Shown piece after piece: positions 27,065 through 35,776 of a stretch of 64,000 nucleotides of DNA (within the stretch, counting starts at the first letter, position 1; each line of letters begins with the position of its first letter). Location of the stretch: positions 1,509,501 to 1,573,500 of the forward strand of contig NZ_CP101505.1 in assembly GCF_024362345.1 (NCBI RefSeq), read 5' to 3'. This stretch comes from Polaribacter dokdonensis. GTDB lineage: Bacteria; Bacteroidota; Bacteroidia; Flavobacteriales; Flavobacteriaceae. The translations under genes were made by a program, and so were the position numbers. The notes under the pieces are model-generated. The model saw only the letters and a list, made by a program, of their open reading frames with translations, ran no database searches and had not been told where the DNA came from.

Positions 27065-27096
27065 TTGATTATATCTAAATTTATGATGTATTTTTG
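27065..27096 (+). promoter_or_regulatory. Promoter of metK
   Basis: TATTTTTG (27089-27096) is a perfect TAnnTTTG -7 element, with TTG at 27065-27067, 21 bases upstream. The predicted transcript would begin near 27102, only a few bases before the first helix of the SAM-II aptamer, leaving a very short 5' end. Confidence 0.65.
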
Positions 27097-27107
27097 CACT
27101 ATAATTA

Positions 27108-27158
27108 GAGGAAAAATTTGAACTGATTGCAACCTCATTAAAAAAATGCTAAAGCAGT
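27108..27158 (+). ncRNA. SAM-II type riboswitch pseudoknot upstream of metK
   Basis: A 51-base H-type pseudoknot. P1 is GAGG (27108-27111) with CCTC (27133-27136). The pseudoknot helix joins ACTG (27122-27125) to CAGT (27155-27158), and GCA (27129-27131) to TGC (27147-27149). Between the two parts face ATT and TAAAG, where SAM-II binds its ligand through base triples. The conserved tracts ATTTGA, GATTGCA and TGCTAAAGC also match the class. It precedes SAM synthetase, a fitting target for feedback by SAM. The class is best known from alphaproteobacteria and is reported in some Bacteroidota. Confidence 0.85.
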
Positions 27159-27203
27159 AATTCTATACTCCTTTTAGCTTCCTGCAATCTTTCTCGAATT
27201 TTT
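27112..27203 (+). promoter_or_regulatory. Competing long hairpin / expression platform of the metK leader
   Basis: The aptamer strands can alternatively pair with downstream sequence in a nested order. AAAAATTTG (27112-27120) pairs with CGAATTTTT (27195-27203, one G-U), GATTGCA (27125-27131) pairs perfectly with TGCAATC (27183-27189), and GCTAAAG (27148-27154) pairs with TTTTAGC (27172-27178, one G-U). This structure excludes the SAM-II pseudoknot. It is therefore the likely SAM-free state; how it affects metK output is inference. Confidence 0.65.
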
Positions 27204-27227
27204 TAAATCAATAAAAAGAAGAGTATT

Positions 27228-28484
27228 ATGTCATATTTATTTACCTCAGAAAGTGTTTCTGAAGGACATCCAGATAAAGTTGCAGATCAAATTTCAGATG
27301 CATTAATCGATAATTTTTTAGCATTTGATAAATCTAGTAAAGTAGCTTGTGAAACTTTGGTTACTACTGGTCAAGTAATTTTAGCTGGTGAAGTAAAATC
27401 GAATACATATTTAGATGTACAACACATTGCAAGAGACGTTATCAATAAAATTGGTTATACAAAAAGTGAGTACATGTTTGATGGGAATTCATGTGGAGTT
27501 CTCTCTGCAATTCACGAGCAATCGCCAGACATTAATCAGGGTGTAGATAGATCTAGCCCAGAAGAACAAGGTGCAGGAGATCAAGGTATGATGTTTGGTT
27601 ATGCCACAGACGAAACTGAAAATTACATGCCTTTGGCTTTAGAATTATCTCACAGATTGTTAAAAGAATTGGCAGAAATTAGAAGAGAAAATTCAGACAT
27701 TACTTATTTAAGACCAGATGCTAAAAGCCAAGTAACTATTGAGTATTCTGATGATAACATTCCACAGAGAATAGATGCAATTGTAATTTCTACACAACAT
27801 GATGATTTTGATGCGTCTGAAGAAGTTATGTTGTCAAGAATTAAAAAGGATATTGTAGAGATTTTAATTCCTAGGGTTATTGCAAAATTACCTACTCATA
27901 TTCAAAAATTGTTTACTGATAATATTACTTATCACATAAATCCAACAGGAATTTTTGTTATTGGTGGTCCTCATGGAGATACAGGTTTAACTGGTCGTAA
28001 AATTATTGTGGATACTTATGGAGGAAAAGGTGCTCATGGAGGAGGAGCTTTTTCTGGTAAAGACCCAAGTAAAGTAGACAGATCTGGAGCTTATGCTACA
28101 AGACATATTGCAAAAAATTTAGTGGCTGCTGGTTTATGTAAAGAAGTTTTAGTACAAGTTTCTTATGCTATTGGAGTTGCAAAACCAACCAGTATAAATG
28201 TTGAAACTTATGGCACTGCAACTGTTGATTTGACTGATGGAGAAATCAGTAAAAAAGTAGAAGAAATTTTCGATATGCGTCCTTATTTTATAGAACAACG
28301 TCTAAAATTAAGAACACCTATTTATTCTGATACTGCTGCTTATGGACATATGGGTAGAACTCCAGAAATAAAAACGGTTACTTTCTCAAATCCTATGGGT
28401 GAAACTGTTTCTGAAGAAGTAGAAACTTTTACATGGGAAAAACTAGATTATGTAGATAAAATTAAAGAATCTTTTCAACTATAA
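27228..28484 (+). CDS. metK: S-adenosylmethionine synthetase
   Basis: A 418-residue methionine adenosyltransferase. Signature motifs are [12 protein letters not shown] (about residues 118-129) and [16 protein letters not shown] (about 270-285), with [11 protein letters not shown] at the N-terminus. It makes SAM from methionine and ATP. The gene is divergent from the metY operon and is preceded by a SAM-II type leader, so its product feeds back on its own mRNA while the SAM-I leaders on the other strand shut down methionine synthesis. A strong terminator follows. Confidence 0.98.
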   Translation: MSYLFTSESVSEGHPDKVADQISDALIDNFLAFDKSSKVACETLVTTGQVILAGEVKSNTYLDVQHIARDVINKIGYTKSEYMFDGNSCGVLSAIHEQSPDINQGVDRSSPEEQGAGDQGMMFGYATDETENYMPLALELSHRLLKELAEIRRENSDITYLRPDAKSQVTIEYSDDNIPQRIDAIVISTQHDDFDASEEVMLSRIKKDIVEILIPRVIAKLPTHIQKLFTDNITYHINPTGIFVIGGPHGDTGLTGRKIIVDTYGGKGAHGGGAFSGKDPSKVDRSGAYATRHIAKNLVAAGLCKEVLVQVSYAIGVAKPTSINVETYGTATVDLTDGEISKKVEEIFDMRPYFIEQRLKLRTPIYSDTAAYGHMGRTPEIKTVTFSNPMGETVSEEVETFTWEKLDYVDKIKESFQL

Positions 28485-28507
28485 ACGAAGGATTTATTAC
28501 AATTTAA

Positions 28508-28542
28508 GACTCTCAATTTTAATAATTGAGAGTCTTTTTTTT
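28508..28542 (+). terminator. Rho-independent terminator of metK
   Basis: An 11-bp perfect stem, GACTCTCAATT with AATTGAGAGTC, is followed by eight T residues. It lies 24 bases after the metK stop. Confidence 0.95.
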
Positions 28543-28635
28543 GATTAAAATTCTCAGGCTCTCTTTAACATTTATTTAAGAGTTCTTCACTTATGGTTTG
28601 CGTAATTTCGAAGACAATTCAAATTAAACATAATC

Positions 28636-31131
28636 ATGACAAAAAAAGTATTCTCGCAATTGGTTCTAATTGCACTTGTTTTTGGCTTTTCTGCAGATGC
28701 AAATGCTCAGATTTGGAAAAGAAAAAAGAAGGAAGAACCTAAAAAAGCTGCTCCAAAACCTAAGCCAAAACCTAAAAAAGGAGCTATTCAGCCTTATTCT
28801 AAGGTAGTAACAAAAGACATGAAAACAGACGAAGGTTTATTTCATGTGCACTCAAAAGACAACACATTCTTATTCGAAATTCCAGATTCTTTAATGGAAA
28901 GAGAAATGCTAATGGTAACACGTATTGCAAAAACTGCAAGTGGCATTGGTTTTGGTGGTGGTAAAGCAAATACACAAGTTTTACGCTGGCAAAGAAAAGA
29001 CAAGAAAGTTTTATTAAGAATAGTATCTCATAATGTGGTTGCAGACACCATTTTACCCGTTCATGAAGCAGTTGTAAACTCTAACTTTGAGCCAATTTTA
29101 TATACTTTTCCTATCAAAGCATTTAACAAAGACACTACAGGTGTAGTTATTGATGCTACAAAATTATTAACTGAAGACATTAAGCCTTTAGGTTTTCCTC
29201 AGTTTTACAGAACAAGATATAGAGTGTCTAGATTAGACAAGTCTCGTTCTTATACAGAAAGAGTAAGCAGTTACCCTCAAAACATAGAGTTTAGACATGT
29301 AAAAACATATTTTGCAGCTAGACCTCCATCTAATGGAAGTGTAGGTTCTATTTCTTTAGAAATGAGCAACTCAATGATTTTATTACCTAAAGTACCTATG
29401 AAACGTAGATACTTTGATGAAAGAGTGGGTTGGTTTGCAAGAGGCCAAACTGACTACGGTTTAGCTGATCAAAAAAGTAAAACTGTACAATATTTAGACA
29501 GATGGAGATTAGAGGTAAAAGATGAAGATATTGAGAAGTTTAAAAGAGGTGAATTAGTAGAGCCTAAAAAACAGATTGTTTATTATGTAGATAGAGCTAC
29601 ACCAAAAGAATGGGTGCCTTATATTAAGCAAGGTATTGAAGATTGGCAAGTTGCTTTTGAAGCTGCAGGTTTTAAAAATGCAATTATCGCAAAAGATCCA
29701 CCAAGTAAAGAAGAAGATCCAGATTGGAGCCCAGAAGACGTTCGTTATTCTGTTGTAAGATATTTAGCATCTCCAATTCCAAATGCAAATGGTCCTCACG
29801 TAAGTGACCCAAGATCTGGAGAAATCTTAGAATCTGATATTAACTGGTATCATAATGTAATGACATTATTACACAATTGGTACTTTATACAAACTGCTGC
29901 TATTAACGAAGAAGCTAGAAGTAACAGTTTCAAAACAGAAATTATGGGACGTTTGGTACAGTTTGTATCTTCTCATGAAGTTGGTCATACCTTAGGTTTA
30001 CCACACAACATGGGTAGTTCTGTAGCTTATCCTGTAGATTCTTTACGTTCATCTTCTTTTACAGATAAATATGGTACTGCTCCTTCTATTATGGATTATG
30101 CACGTTTTAACTACGTTGCTCAACCAGAAGATAAGGGTGTTGCTTTAATGCCAAACATTGGTGTTTACGATAAATATGCAATTTCTTGGGGTTATAGACC
30201 AATTTTAGATACAGATGCCAAAGCAGAGAAAGAAACTTTAGATGCTTGGATTATGAAACATGCTGGAGACCCAATGTATAGATTTGGTCATCAACAAGCA
30301 GGTGGTGTTGTAGATCCTAGTTCACAAACTGAAGATTTAGGAGACAATGCAATGAAAGCATCTATGTATGGTATTAAAAACTTAAAAAGAATTTTACCTA
30401 ACTTAGAAAAATGGACTTCAGAAAAAGGACAAAACTACGATGAGTTATCTACAATGTATGGCCAATTATTAGGTCAGTTTAATAGATACATGGGTCATGT
30501 TTCTGCTAATGTTGGTGGTGTTTATGAATACTACAAAACATCAGATCAAGAAGGAGCTGTATATACACATGTTGACAAAGCAACTCAGAAAGAGGCTTTA
30601 AATTTTGTGATAGACAATCTTTTTGAAACTCCAACTTGGATGTTAGATGAAAACATTTTTAGCAAAATAGAATTTTCTGGAGCTGTTGAAAGAGTTCGTG
30701 GCTTACAAGCTAGAACTTTAAACAACATTTTAGATGCTGGTAGAATGGCTAGAATGATTGAAAATGAAACTTTAAATGGTTCTAAAGCGTATACGCTTGT
30801 TAACATGATGAGTGATTTAAGAAAAGGAGTTTGGACAGAACTTTATAATGGAGCTTCTATAGATACATATAGAAGAAACTTACAAAGAGCACATTTAGAT
30901 CGTTTAAACTTTTTATTAAATGAAGCTAAAAACCAAAGAGGTTTCAATAATGGATACCTAAAAAGAAGTGGAATTAACATTAATCAATCTGATGTAAAAT
31001 CAGTTGCAAGAGGAGAATTAAAGAGAATTCAAAGAGATGCTAGAGCAGCAGCTTCAAGAGGAAATACTTTAAGACGATACCACTTACAAGATGTTGTTGA
31101 TAGAATTGATATGATTTTAGATCCTAAATAA
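28636..31131 (+). CDS. Exported zinc-dependent metalloprotease (DUF5117/DUF5118/DUF4953 family)
   Basis: An 831-residue protein with a signal peptide ending ANAQ (about residue 25) and a basic, proline-rich linker (KKAAPKPKPKPKK). The zinc motif is SSHEVGHTLGLPHNMGSS (about residues 447-464), the extended HExxHxxGxxH of metzincins, followed by SIMDYARFNY with the Met-turn. Upstream, DUF5118 and DUF5117 type regions match this Bacteroidota family. Its substrate is not known. It is monocistronic, between two terminators. The domain call is secure but the biological role is not. Confidence 0.9.
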   Translation: MTKKVFSQLVLIALVFGFSADANAQIWKRKKKEEPKKAAPKPKPKPKKGAIQPYSKVVTKDMKTDEGLFHVHSKDNTFLFEIPDSLMEREMLMVTRIAKTASGIGFGGGKANTQVLRWQRKDKKVLLRIVSHNVVADTILPVHEAVVNSNFEPILYTFPIKAFNKDTTGVVIDATKLLTEDIKPLGFPQFYRTRYRVSRLDKSRSYTERVSSYPQNIEFRHVKTYFAARPPSNGSVGSISLEMSNSMILLPKVPMKRRYFDERVGWFARGQTDYGLADQKSKTVQYLDRWRLEVKDEDIEKFKRGELVEPKKQIVYYVDRATPKEWVPYIKQGIEDWQVAFEAAGFKNAIIAKDPPSKEEDPDWSPEDVRYSVVRYLASPIPNANGPHVSDPRSGEILESDINWYHNVMTLLHNWYFIQTAAINEEARSNSFKTEIMGRLVQFVSSHEVGHTLGLPHNMGSSVAYPVDSLRSSSFTDKYGTAPSIMDYARFNYVAQPEDKGVALMPNIGVYDKYAISWGYRPILDTDAKAEKETLDAWIMKHAGDPMYRFGHQQAGGVVDPSSQTEDLGDNAMKASMYGIKNLKRILPNLEKWTSEKGQNYDELSTMYGQLLGQFNRYMGHVSANVGGVYEYYKTSDQEGAVYTHVDKATQKEALNFVIDNLFETPTWMLDENIFSKIEFSGAVERVRGLQARTLNNILDAGRMARMIENETLNGSKAYTLVNMMSDLRKGVWTELYNGASIDTYRRNLQRAHLDRLNFLLNEAKNQRGFNNGYLKRSGININQSDVKSVARGELKRIQRDARAAASRGNTLRRYHLQDVVDRIDMILDPK

Positions 31132-31145
31132 TCTAAAATACAGAT

Positions 31146-31177
31146 AAAAAAAACCTCGCATTTGCGAGGTTTTTTTA
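31146..31177. terminator. Bidirectional terminator between the metalloprotease and the redoxin gene
   Basis: AACCTCGC (31152-31159) pairs with GCGAGGTT (31164-31171) with A-runs on the left and T-runs on the right, so it works on both strands. It separates two convergent transcripts. Confidence 0.93.
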
Positions 31178-31193
31178 TGTTATAAATATGGGT

Positions 31194-31748
31194 TTACTTC
31201 CATTTAATTCCACAACCCATGCTCGGTTTTTGATTTTTGACAGGTTCTTCCCCTTCTAAAAGATTATTTATAGCATTTCTAATATCTTGCCCATTTAAAG
31301 GTGCTGAATTACCTGGTCTTGAATCATCTAATTGTCCATGATAAATTGCTTTTAAATCTGCATCAAAAACATAAAAATCAGGTGTGCAAGCAGCATCATA
31401 AGCTTGGGCTACTTCTTGAGTTTCATCAAATAAATAAGGAAAAGGATAGTTTAAGTTCTCTGCTACCTCTTTCATAAATTTAGGAGCATCTTGAGGATAA
31501 TTTTCTATTTCATTAGAACTTATTGCAATAAAATTAATTCCATTTTTTTGAAACTCATTTGCCATTTTAACCAGCTCAGAATTCACGTGAATTACAAACG
31601 GACAATGATTACAAATAAACATAATAACAGTTCCTTTACTTCCTTTTAATTGATGCAAAGTATATTCCTTATCATCAATAGTATTGATAAGATTAAAATC
31701 TGGAGCTTTAGTTCCTAACTTAAATTCGTTTGATTCTGTTAGTGCCAT
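31194..31748 (-). CDS. Thioredoxin-fold redoxin (AhpC/TSA-like)
   Basis: A 184-residue cytosolic protein with the redoxin start LGTKAPDFNL and the motif CNHCPF (about residues 46-51) where peroxiredoxins and thioredoxins place their active cysteines. A late TPDFYVFD segment completes the fold. It is the DUF-like 'thioredoxin family' group that often lacks an assigned substrate. It follows the flavoprotein gene by 11 bases and likely ends the mevalonate operon transcript. Enzyme activity (peroxidase or reductase) is not determinable here. Confidence 0.85.
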   Translation of the reverse strand: MALTESNEFKLGTKAPDFNLINTIDDKEYTLHQLKGSKGTVIMFICNHCPFVIHVNSELVKMANEFQKNGINFIAISSNEIENYPQDAPKFMKEVAENLNYPFPYLFDETQEVAQAYDAACTPDFYVFDADLKAIYHGQLDDSRPGNSAPLNGQDIRNAINNLLEGEEPVKNQKPSMGCGIKWK

Positions 31749-31759
31749 TTTTTAAAATT

Positions 31760-32977
31760 TTAATTATTAATTTCTGCTAAAGCATTCGCACAAATATAGC
31801 CACCTGTCCAAGCATTCTGAAAATTAAATCCACCTGTTACAGCATCAATATTTAGAACTTCACCAACAAAAAATAAATTTTCATGTTGTTTACTTTCAAA
31901 ACGCTTAAAATTTATTTCTTTTAAATCTACTCCTCCAGCTGTTACAAATTCATCTTTAAAAGTAGTTCTACCATTTGCATTGTAAATACCTTTTGTAAGT
32001 TCTGTTGCTAATTTTTCTAATTGAATGTTTTTTAAATCTGCCCAATTCTGATTTTTACTAATTCCAGAAAATAGCACAAAACGTTCCCATAATCTTTTAG
32101 AAATTTCAGTAAAAGGTGATTTTAAAATCACTGTTTTTCGAGGTTCTTTCTTTTTTAGATTTAAAAGTACATTCAATACTTTATCAGTAGATCTAGATAG
32201 CCAATTTACCTCAACATTGTATTGGTAATTTTTATCAGCCAAAATTCGTGCACCAAAAGCGGATAATTTTAAAACGGCTGGCCCACTCATTCCCCAATGT
32301 GTAATTAATAAAGGACCAGAAGCCTCCAACTTTGTACCAACAATAGTTACAGTTGCATTTGGTACAGATGTTCCTAATAAATCTACTAATCTTTTATCGT
32401 TAATATTAAAAGTAAATAAAGAAGGTACAGGATTTATTATGGTATGATCTAAAGTTTTACAAAGTTCCCATACTTTTTTAGAACTACCAGCTGCAACTAC
32501 AACTTTATCTGCAATAAAATCTTGTTGTTTGGTGTTAATAACCCATTGTTTATCTTGTTGATAAACAGAATTCACACCATGGTTTGTTAACACTTTAATT
32601 TTTAACTTATCAACAGCTTTTTGAAAGCAATCAATTATAGCTTGACTAGTATTGGCTTCTGGAAAAACTCGATTATCACTTTCAATTTTTAATGGCACAC
32701 CTTTGTTTTCAAACCACTCAAAAGTATCACCAGTCATAAACTGATGAAAAGGTCCTAGCAACTCTTTTTTTCCTCTTGGATAAAACTCTATTAGTTCTTT
32801 GGGTGTAAAACAAGCGTGGGTAACATTACATCTTCCTCCTCCAGAAATCTTAACTTTCTGTAAAACATCTTTTCCTTTCTCTAGAATTGTAATATCTAAG
32901 TTTGGATTATTTTCCTTCGCATTTATGGCTGTAAAATAGCCTGCTGCTCCACCTCCAATTATTATTACATTGTTCAT
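31760..32977 (-). CDS. HI0933-like NAD(P)/FAD-dependent oxidoreductase
   Basis: A 405-residue flavoprotein of the HI0933/BaiN family. The N-terminal FAD motif is IIGGGAAGYFTAINA, followed by KISGGGRCNVTH (about residues 44-55), a family hallmark, and a C-terminal FVGEVLNIDAVTGGFNFQNAWTGG region in parts. The precise substrate is unknown for most members. The start overlaps the end of the GHMP kinase gene by four bases, showing one operon with the mevalonate genes, although a functional link is not established. Confidence 0.9.
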   Translation of the reverse strand: MNNVIIIGGGAAGYFTAINAKENNPNLDITILEKGKDVLQKVKISGGGRCNVTHACFTPKELIEFYPRGKKELLGPFHQFMTGDTFEWFENKGVPLKIESDNRVFPEANTSQAIIDCFQKAVDKLKIKVLTNHGVNSVYQQDKQWVINTKQQDFIADKVVVAAGSSKKVWELCKTLDHTIINPVPSLFTFNINDKRLVDLLGTSVPNATVTIVGTKLEASGPLLITHWGMSGPAVLKLSAFGARILADKNYQYNVEVNWLSRSTDKVLNVLLNLKKKEPRKTVILKSPFTEISKRLWERFVLFSGISKNQNWADLKNIQLEKLATELTKGIYNANGRTTFKDEFVTAGGVDLKEINFKRFESKQHENLFFVGEVLNIDAVTGGFNFQNAWTGGYICANALAEINN

Positions 32978-33900
32978 AGAATCATTTCTGAATAGGTAAG
33001 AATTGTTTCAAATCCTTTATTTTTAAAATAACTAGTTGTTTCTTTGGTTCCTGTTGCTAAAATAAAATCTCCACCCCAAGCACCTAAACTTTTAATTGCA
33101 CCAAAATAATCTGGAAACAACTTTTCTTTAACTGGGTGCAATTTTATTATCGAGCTTATAATTTGTTCGTGTTCTGTTATTAAATTATTGAAATTATCTA
33201 AAGAAGTTACTGTAGTGAACTCTTCTGAAATTTCTGAAATTCTTTTAATTTCTTCGCTAAAGTCTTTATTACTTTCTCTATACTTAGCAATACCCTCTTT
33301 AGAATCTTGCTTCTGATTTAGATATACAAAGTATAAATTATCTTTAAAGGTAGGATTGAACTCTACAACCTCTACCTTCGGATTTTGCGCTTTAATTTGA
33401 TAAAAAATAGGTGTATCATTTTGAGCACAAGCAATATCATAACCACTACCTTTAAATGAATTCCATAATAACTTAAAAGCATCTACTTTAGCCCAACTTG
33501 CTATAGAATTTATTAAAGTTGATGAACTACCCAAACCCCAATTTCTAGGAAAATTTAATTCAGTTTTTACCACAAAACCATGCTCTTCCTTCAGAAAATC
33601 TGGATTTAACCTTTTTGCCTCAGTTAAAATATCTAACAAAGTCTCTGCTATAAACTCTGCACTGCCTTCTTTATCTGAATTAAATGTACAATTTACCAAA
33701 CGTAATTTAGGCAAATCAAAAACTGCCTCAAACCAACATTCGCCTGTATTTGTAAAGCTTGCCCAAATTAATCGTGGTTCTTTTATTTTTTCTATCCTTA
33801 AATCTTGCCCAAACTTTGTAGGTAAAGCCAAGGATTTAGCGCCATCTAAAACCAGGTATTCTCCTGTAAGTAACAATTTTCCATTAGAATAATAATTCAT
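32974..33900 (-). CDS. GYDIA family GHMP kinase (mevalonate pathway-linked)
   Basis: A 308-residue GHMP superfamily protein. The phosphate-binding loop appears as NWGLGSSSTLINS (about residues 118-130), and SGYDIACA (about 150) gives the family its name. Related GHMP kinases phosphorylate mevalonate or phosphomevalonate. It begins on the last base of the HMG-CoA reductase stop (TAATG), so the two are translated together and the substrate is likely a product of that pathway. The exact step, for example mevalonate or phosphomevalonate kinase, cannot be decided from sequence. Confidence 0.85.
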   Translation of the reverse strand: MNYYSNGKLLLTGEYLVLDGAKSLALPTKFGQDLRIEKIKEPRLIWASFTNTGECWFEAVFDLPKLRLVNCTFNSDKEGSAEFIAETLLDILTEAKRLNPDFLKEEHGFVVKTELNFPRNWGLGSSSTLINSIASWAKVDAFKLLWNSFKGSGYDIACAQNDTPIFYQIKAQNPKVEVVEFNPTFKDNLYFVYLNQKQDSKEGIAKYRESNKDFSEEIKRISEISEEFTTVTSLDNFNNLITEHEQIISSIIKLHPVKEKLFPDYFGAIKSLGAWGGDFILATGTKETTSYFKNKGFETILTYSEMIL

Positions 33901-35633
33901 TACAATAAATCGAATTGTTTAAAATGATGTGTAAAATGTTTTACTTGAAATTTTTTCCAGTATTCAAAATTTAGTTCTCCAAAGAAAGGATGAACTACGG
34001 TTCTATCTTCTTCTTTTTTAAATACCATTACAAATTGTTGCACTTGATAATCTAAATCATCTATAGCTTCTTTTATAGAGTTGAATTTTAATTCAGCTGG
34101 TCCATCTGATAAATACGATGCTCTAAAGCCCATTTGCAATTCATTTTCTGAATCTAAGAAAGGTTTTCTTCTTGCGCTTTTTTCATCGGTTACAAAAACA
34201 TCTATGTTCCAATTACCATTTGCAATTTGAGTTATTGCACTTAGATGCTCAATCATTTGCTGAGCGTTCATTTGCCCAAAAACGGGTTTAGAATCTTTGT
34301 TTAATTTAGACAATGTAGTTCTTACTTCATTAAAATTTAAAAAATTAACCCAATTTACCTTTGGTTTTCTAAGTGCTTTTATTTTTTCTACAACTGCAGA
34401 ATGAGAAACTGTTCTTTCTTCAAAATACTTTTCTACAATTTGTTTTTCTTTATCTGTAGCATCAAACTGATTTAGTATGTTTTGCAAGTGCATTTTCATA
34501 TGTCCATGCTGAATACCTTTTGTAGTTAAGGCTCTTAAAGCTGCATAATTTTGTGCTAAACCTGCTGCTGCCATAATTTGCATTAAAACTCTTGCTGATG
34601 GTTTTTGCAACATTTCTAAAGATAATTTAGCCATTGGATGTAAAGCTGTTAAGCCACCAACAGTACCCAATGCTAAAGGTAATTCTATCCAAAATTTAAA
34701 AATTCCATCATCAATAGAACAGTGAGATAAACTTGAATAAGAACCACTTCTGGAAGCGTATGCATGTGCACCAGCTTCAACAGCTCTAAAATCGTTACCA
34801 GTTGCTAAAACTACAGCATCTACTCCATTCATTATTCCTTTATTATGGGTAACAGCTCTGTAAGGTTCAATTTCTGCAATTTCTACTGCTTGCTTAAATT
34901 TTTCTGCAAATTTCTGAGGATCATCACCTCCTAAATCTTCTATTTTACAGCTAACTTCTGCTCTTACCAAACATTCAGGAACGTAATTAGATAAAATACT
35001 CATTACAATCTCTATATCTTCATTTTCGAACTGTTTAGCAATTGCTTCTAAGCAAGAGTTTATAAAGTTTGCACCCATAGAATCTTTGGTTTCGAAGGTG
35101 ACATGTAATTGATAATAGTTGGCAAGTTTATCTGTTTTATCAACCAATGCAATATCTAAAATACCTCCACCTCTTTTTTCCATATTTTTTGTTATGGAAG
35201 CTGTAGCTGCATATAGTTCTGTTTTATTCTTATTAAAGTAATTATGAAGTTCTTCTTTTTTACCTGCGTACATAAAATGTACCTGACCAATTTTAGTGGT
35301 ACCTAAAACCTTGGTTTTAAAACCACCTCTTGTACTCCAAAATTTTGCAACTTTAGAGGCTGCAGCAACTACAGAACTCTCTTCTACAACCATTGGTATT
35401 ACATAAGTTCTATCATTAATTAAGAAATTAGGAGCTACACCAAAAGGCATGTAAAAGTTAGAAATTGTATTTTCTATAAAATCATCATGCAATTCTTGAA
35501 GATTGGTATTCGCATTCCAATATTGCTTAATTGTTGCAATAGATTCAGATTGATTTGGAAAGTAATTTTCTGTTAACCAATCAATTTTTTCTTCTTTGGT
35601 TAGTTTGGAAAAACCAGATATAATTTTGCTCAT
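33900..35633 (-). CDS. Class II HMG-CoA reductase with C-terminal DinB/DUF1569-like extension
   Basis: A 577-residue protein. Residues 1-430 or so are class II HMG-CoA reductase with all catalytic positions present: Glu in MVVEESSVVAAAS (about 80), Lys in NKGIMNGVDA, Asp in ATGNDFRAVEAGAH, and His in IQHGHMKMHLQN (about 380). It reduces HMG-CoA to mevalonate. Class II enzymes are usually about 430 residues; here a further 120 or so residues from about 455 (MNAQQMIEHL, then HPFFGELNFEYWKKFQVKHFTHHF) resemble the DinB-like DUF1569 fold. It heads the operon with the GHMP kinase. The fusion function is unknown. Confidence 0.9.
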   Translation of the reverse strand: MSKIISGFSKLTKEEKIDWLTENYFPNQSESIATIKQYWNANTNLQELHDDFIENTISNFYMPFGVAPNFLINDRTYVIPMVVEESSVVAAASKVAKFWSTRGGFKTKVLGTTKIGQVHFMYAGKKEELHNYFNKNKTELYAATASITKNMEKRGGGILDIALVDKTDKLANYYQLHVTFETKDSMGANFINSCLEAIAKQFENEDIEIVMSILSNYVPECLVRAEVSCKIEDLGGDDPQKFAEKFKQAVEIAEIEPYRAVTHNKGIMNGVDAVVLATGNDFRAVEAGAHAYASRSGSYSSLSHCSIDDGIFKFWIELPLALGTVGGLTALHPMAKLSLEMLQKPSARVLMQIMAAAGLAQNYAALRALTTKGIQHGHMKMHLQNILNQFDATDKEKQIVEKYFEERTVSHSAVVEKIKALRKPKVNWVNFLNFNEVRTTLSKLNKDSKPVFGQMNAQQMIEHLSAITQIANGNWNIDVFVTDEKSARRKPFLDSENELQMGFRASYLSDGPAELKFNSIKEAIDDLDYQVQQFVMVFKKEEDRTVVHPFFGELNFEYWKKFQVKHFTHHFKQFDLL

Positions 35634-35658
35634 TTATGCAGATATAAACTATGTTCAA

Positions 35659-35666
35659 CAAATATA
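35659..35666 (-). promoter_or_regulatory. -7 promoter element of the HMG-CoA reductase operon
   Basis: The minus strand reads TATATTTG, a perfect TAnnTTTG element, 25 bases before the ATG, with TTG about 16 bases further upstream. It lies in the divergent region shared with the dipeptidyl peptidase gene. Confidence 0.6.
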
Positions 35667-35776
35667 AATCAATCTTCGATAACAATGTAGAATAATCAAG
35701 ATTTCTGATTTTTTAGGATATTTTTTGCTGATTTTTCCGTAAACTTGGCAAACTTTTATCAAAAACAAAGTCTGTA

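Noticed and set aside
35634..35776. Promoter for the dipeptidyl peptidase gene (TAAACTTG on the plus strand)
   Set aside because: It deviates from TAnnTTTG and lacks a spaced TTG, so it is not listed as a feature.
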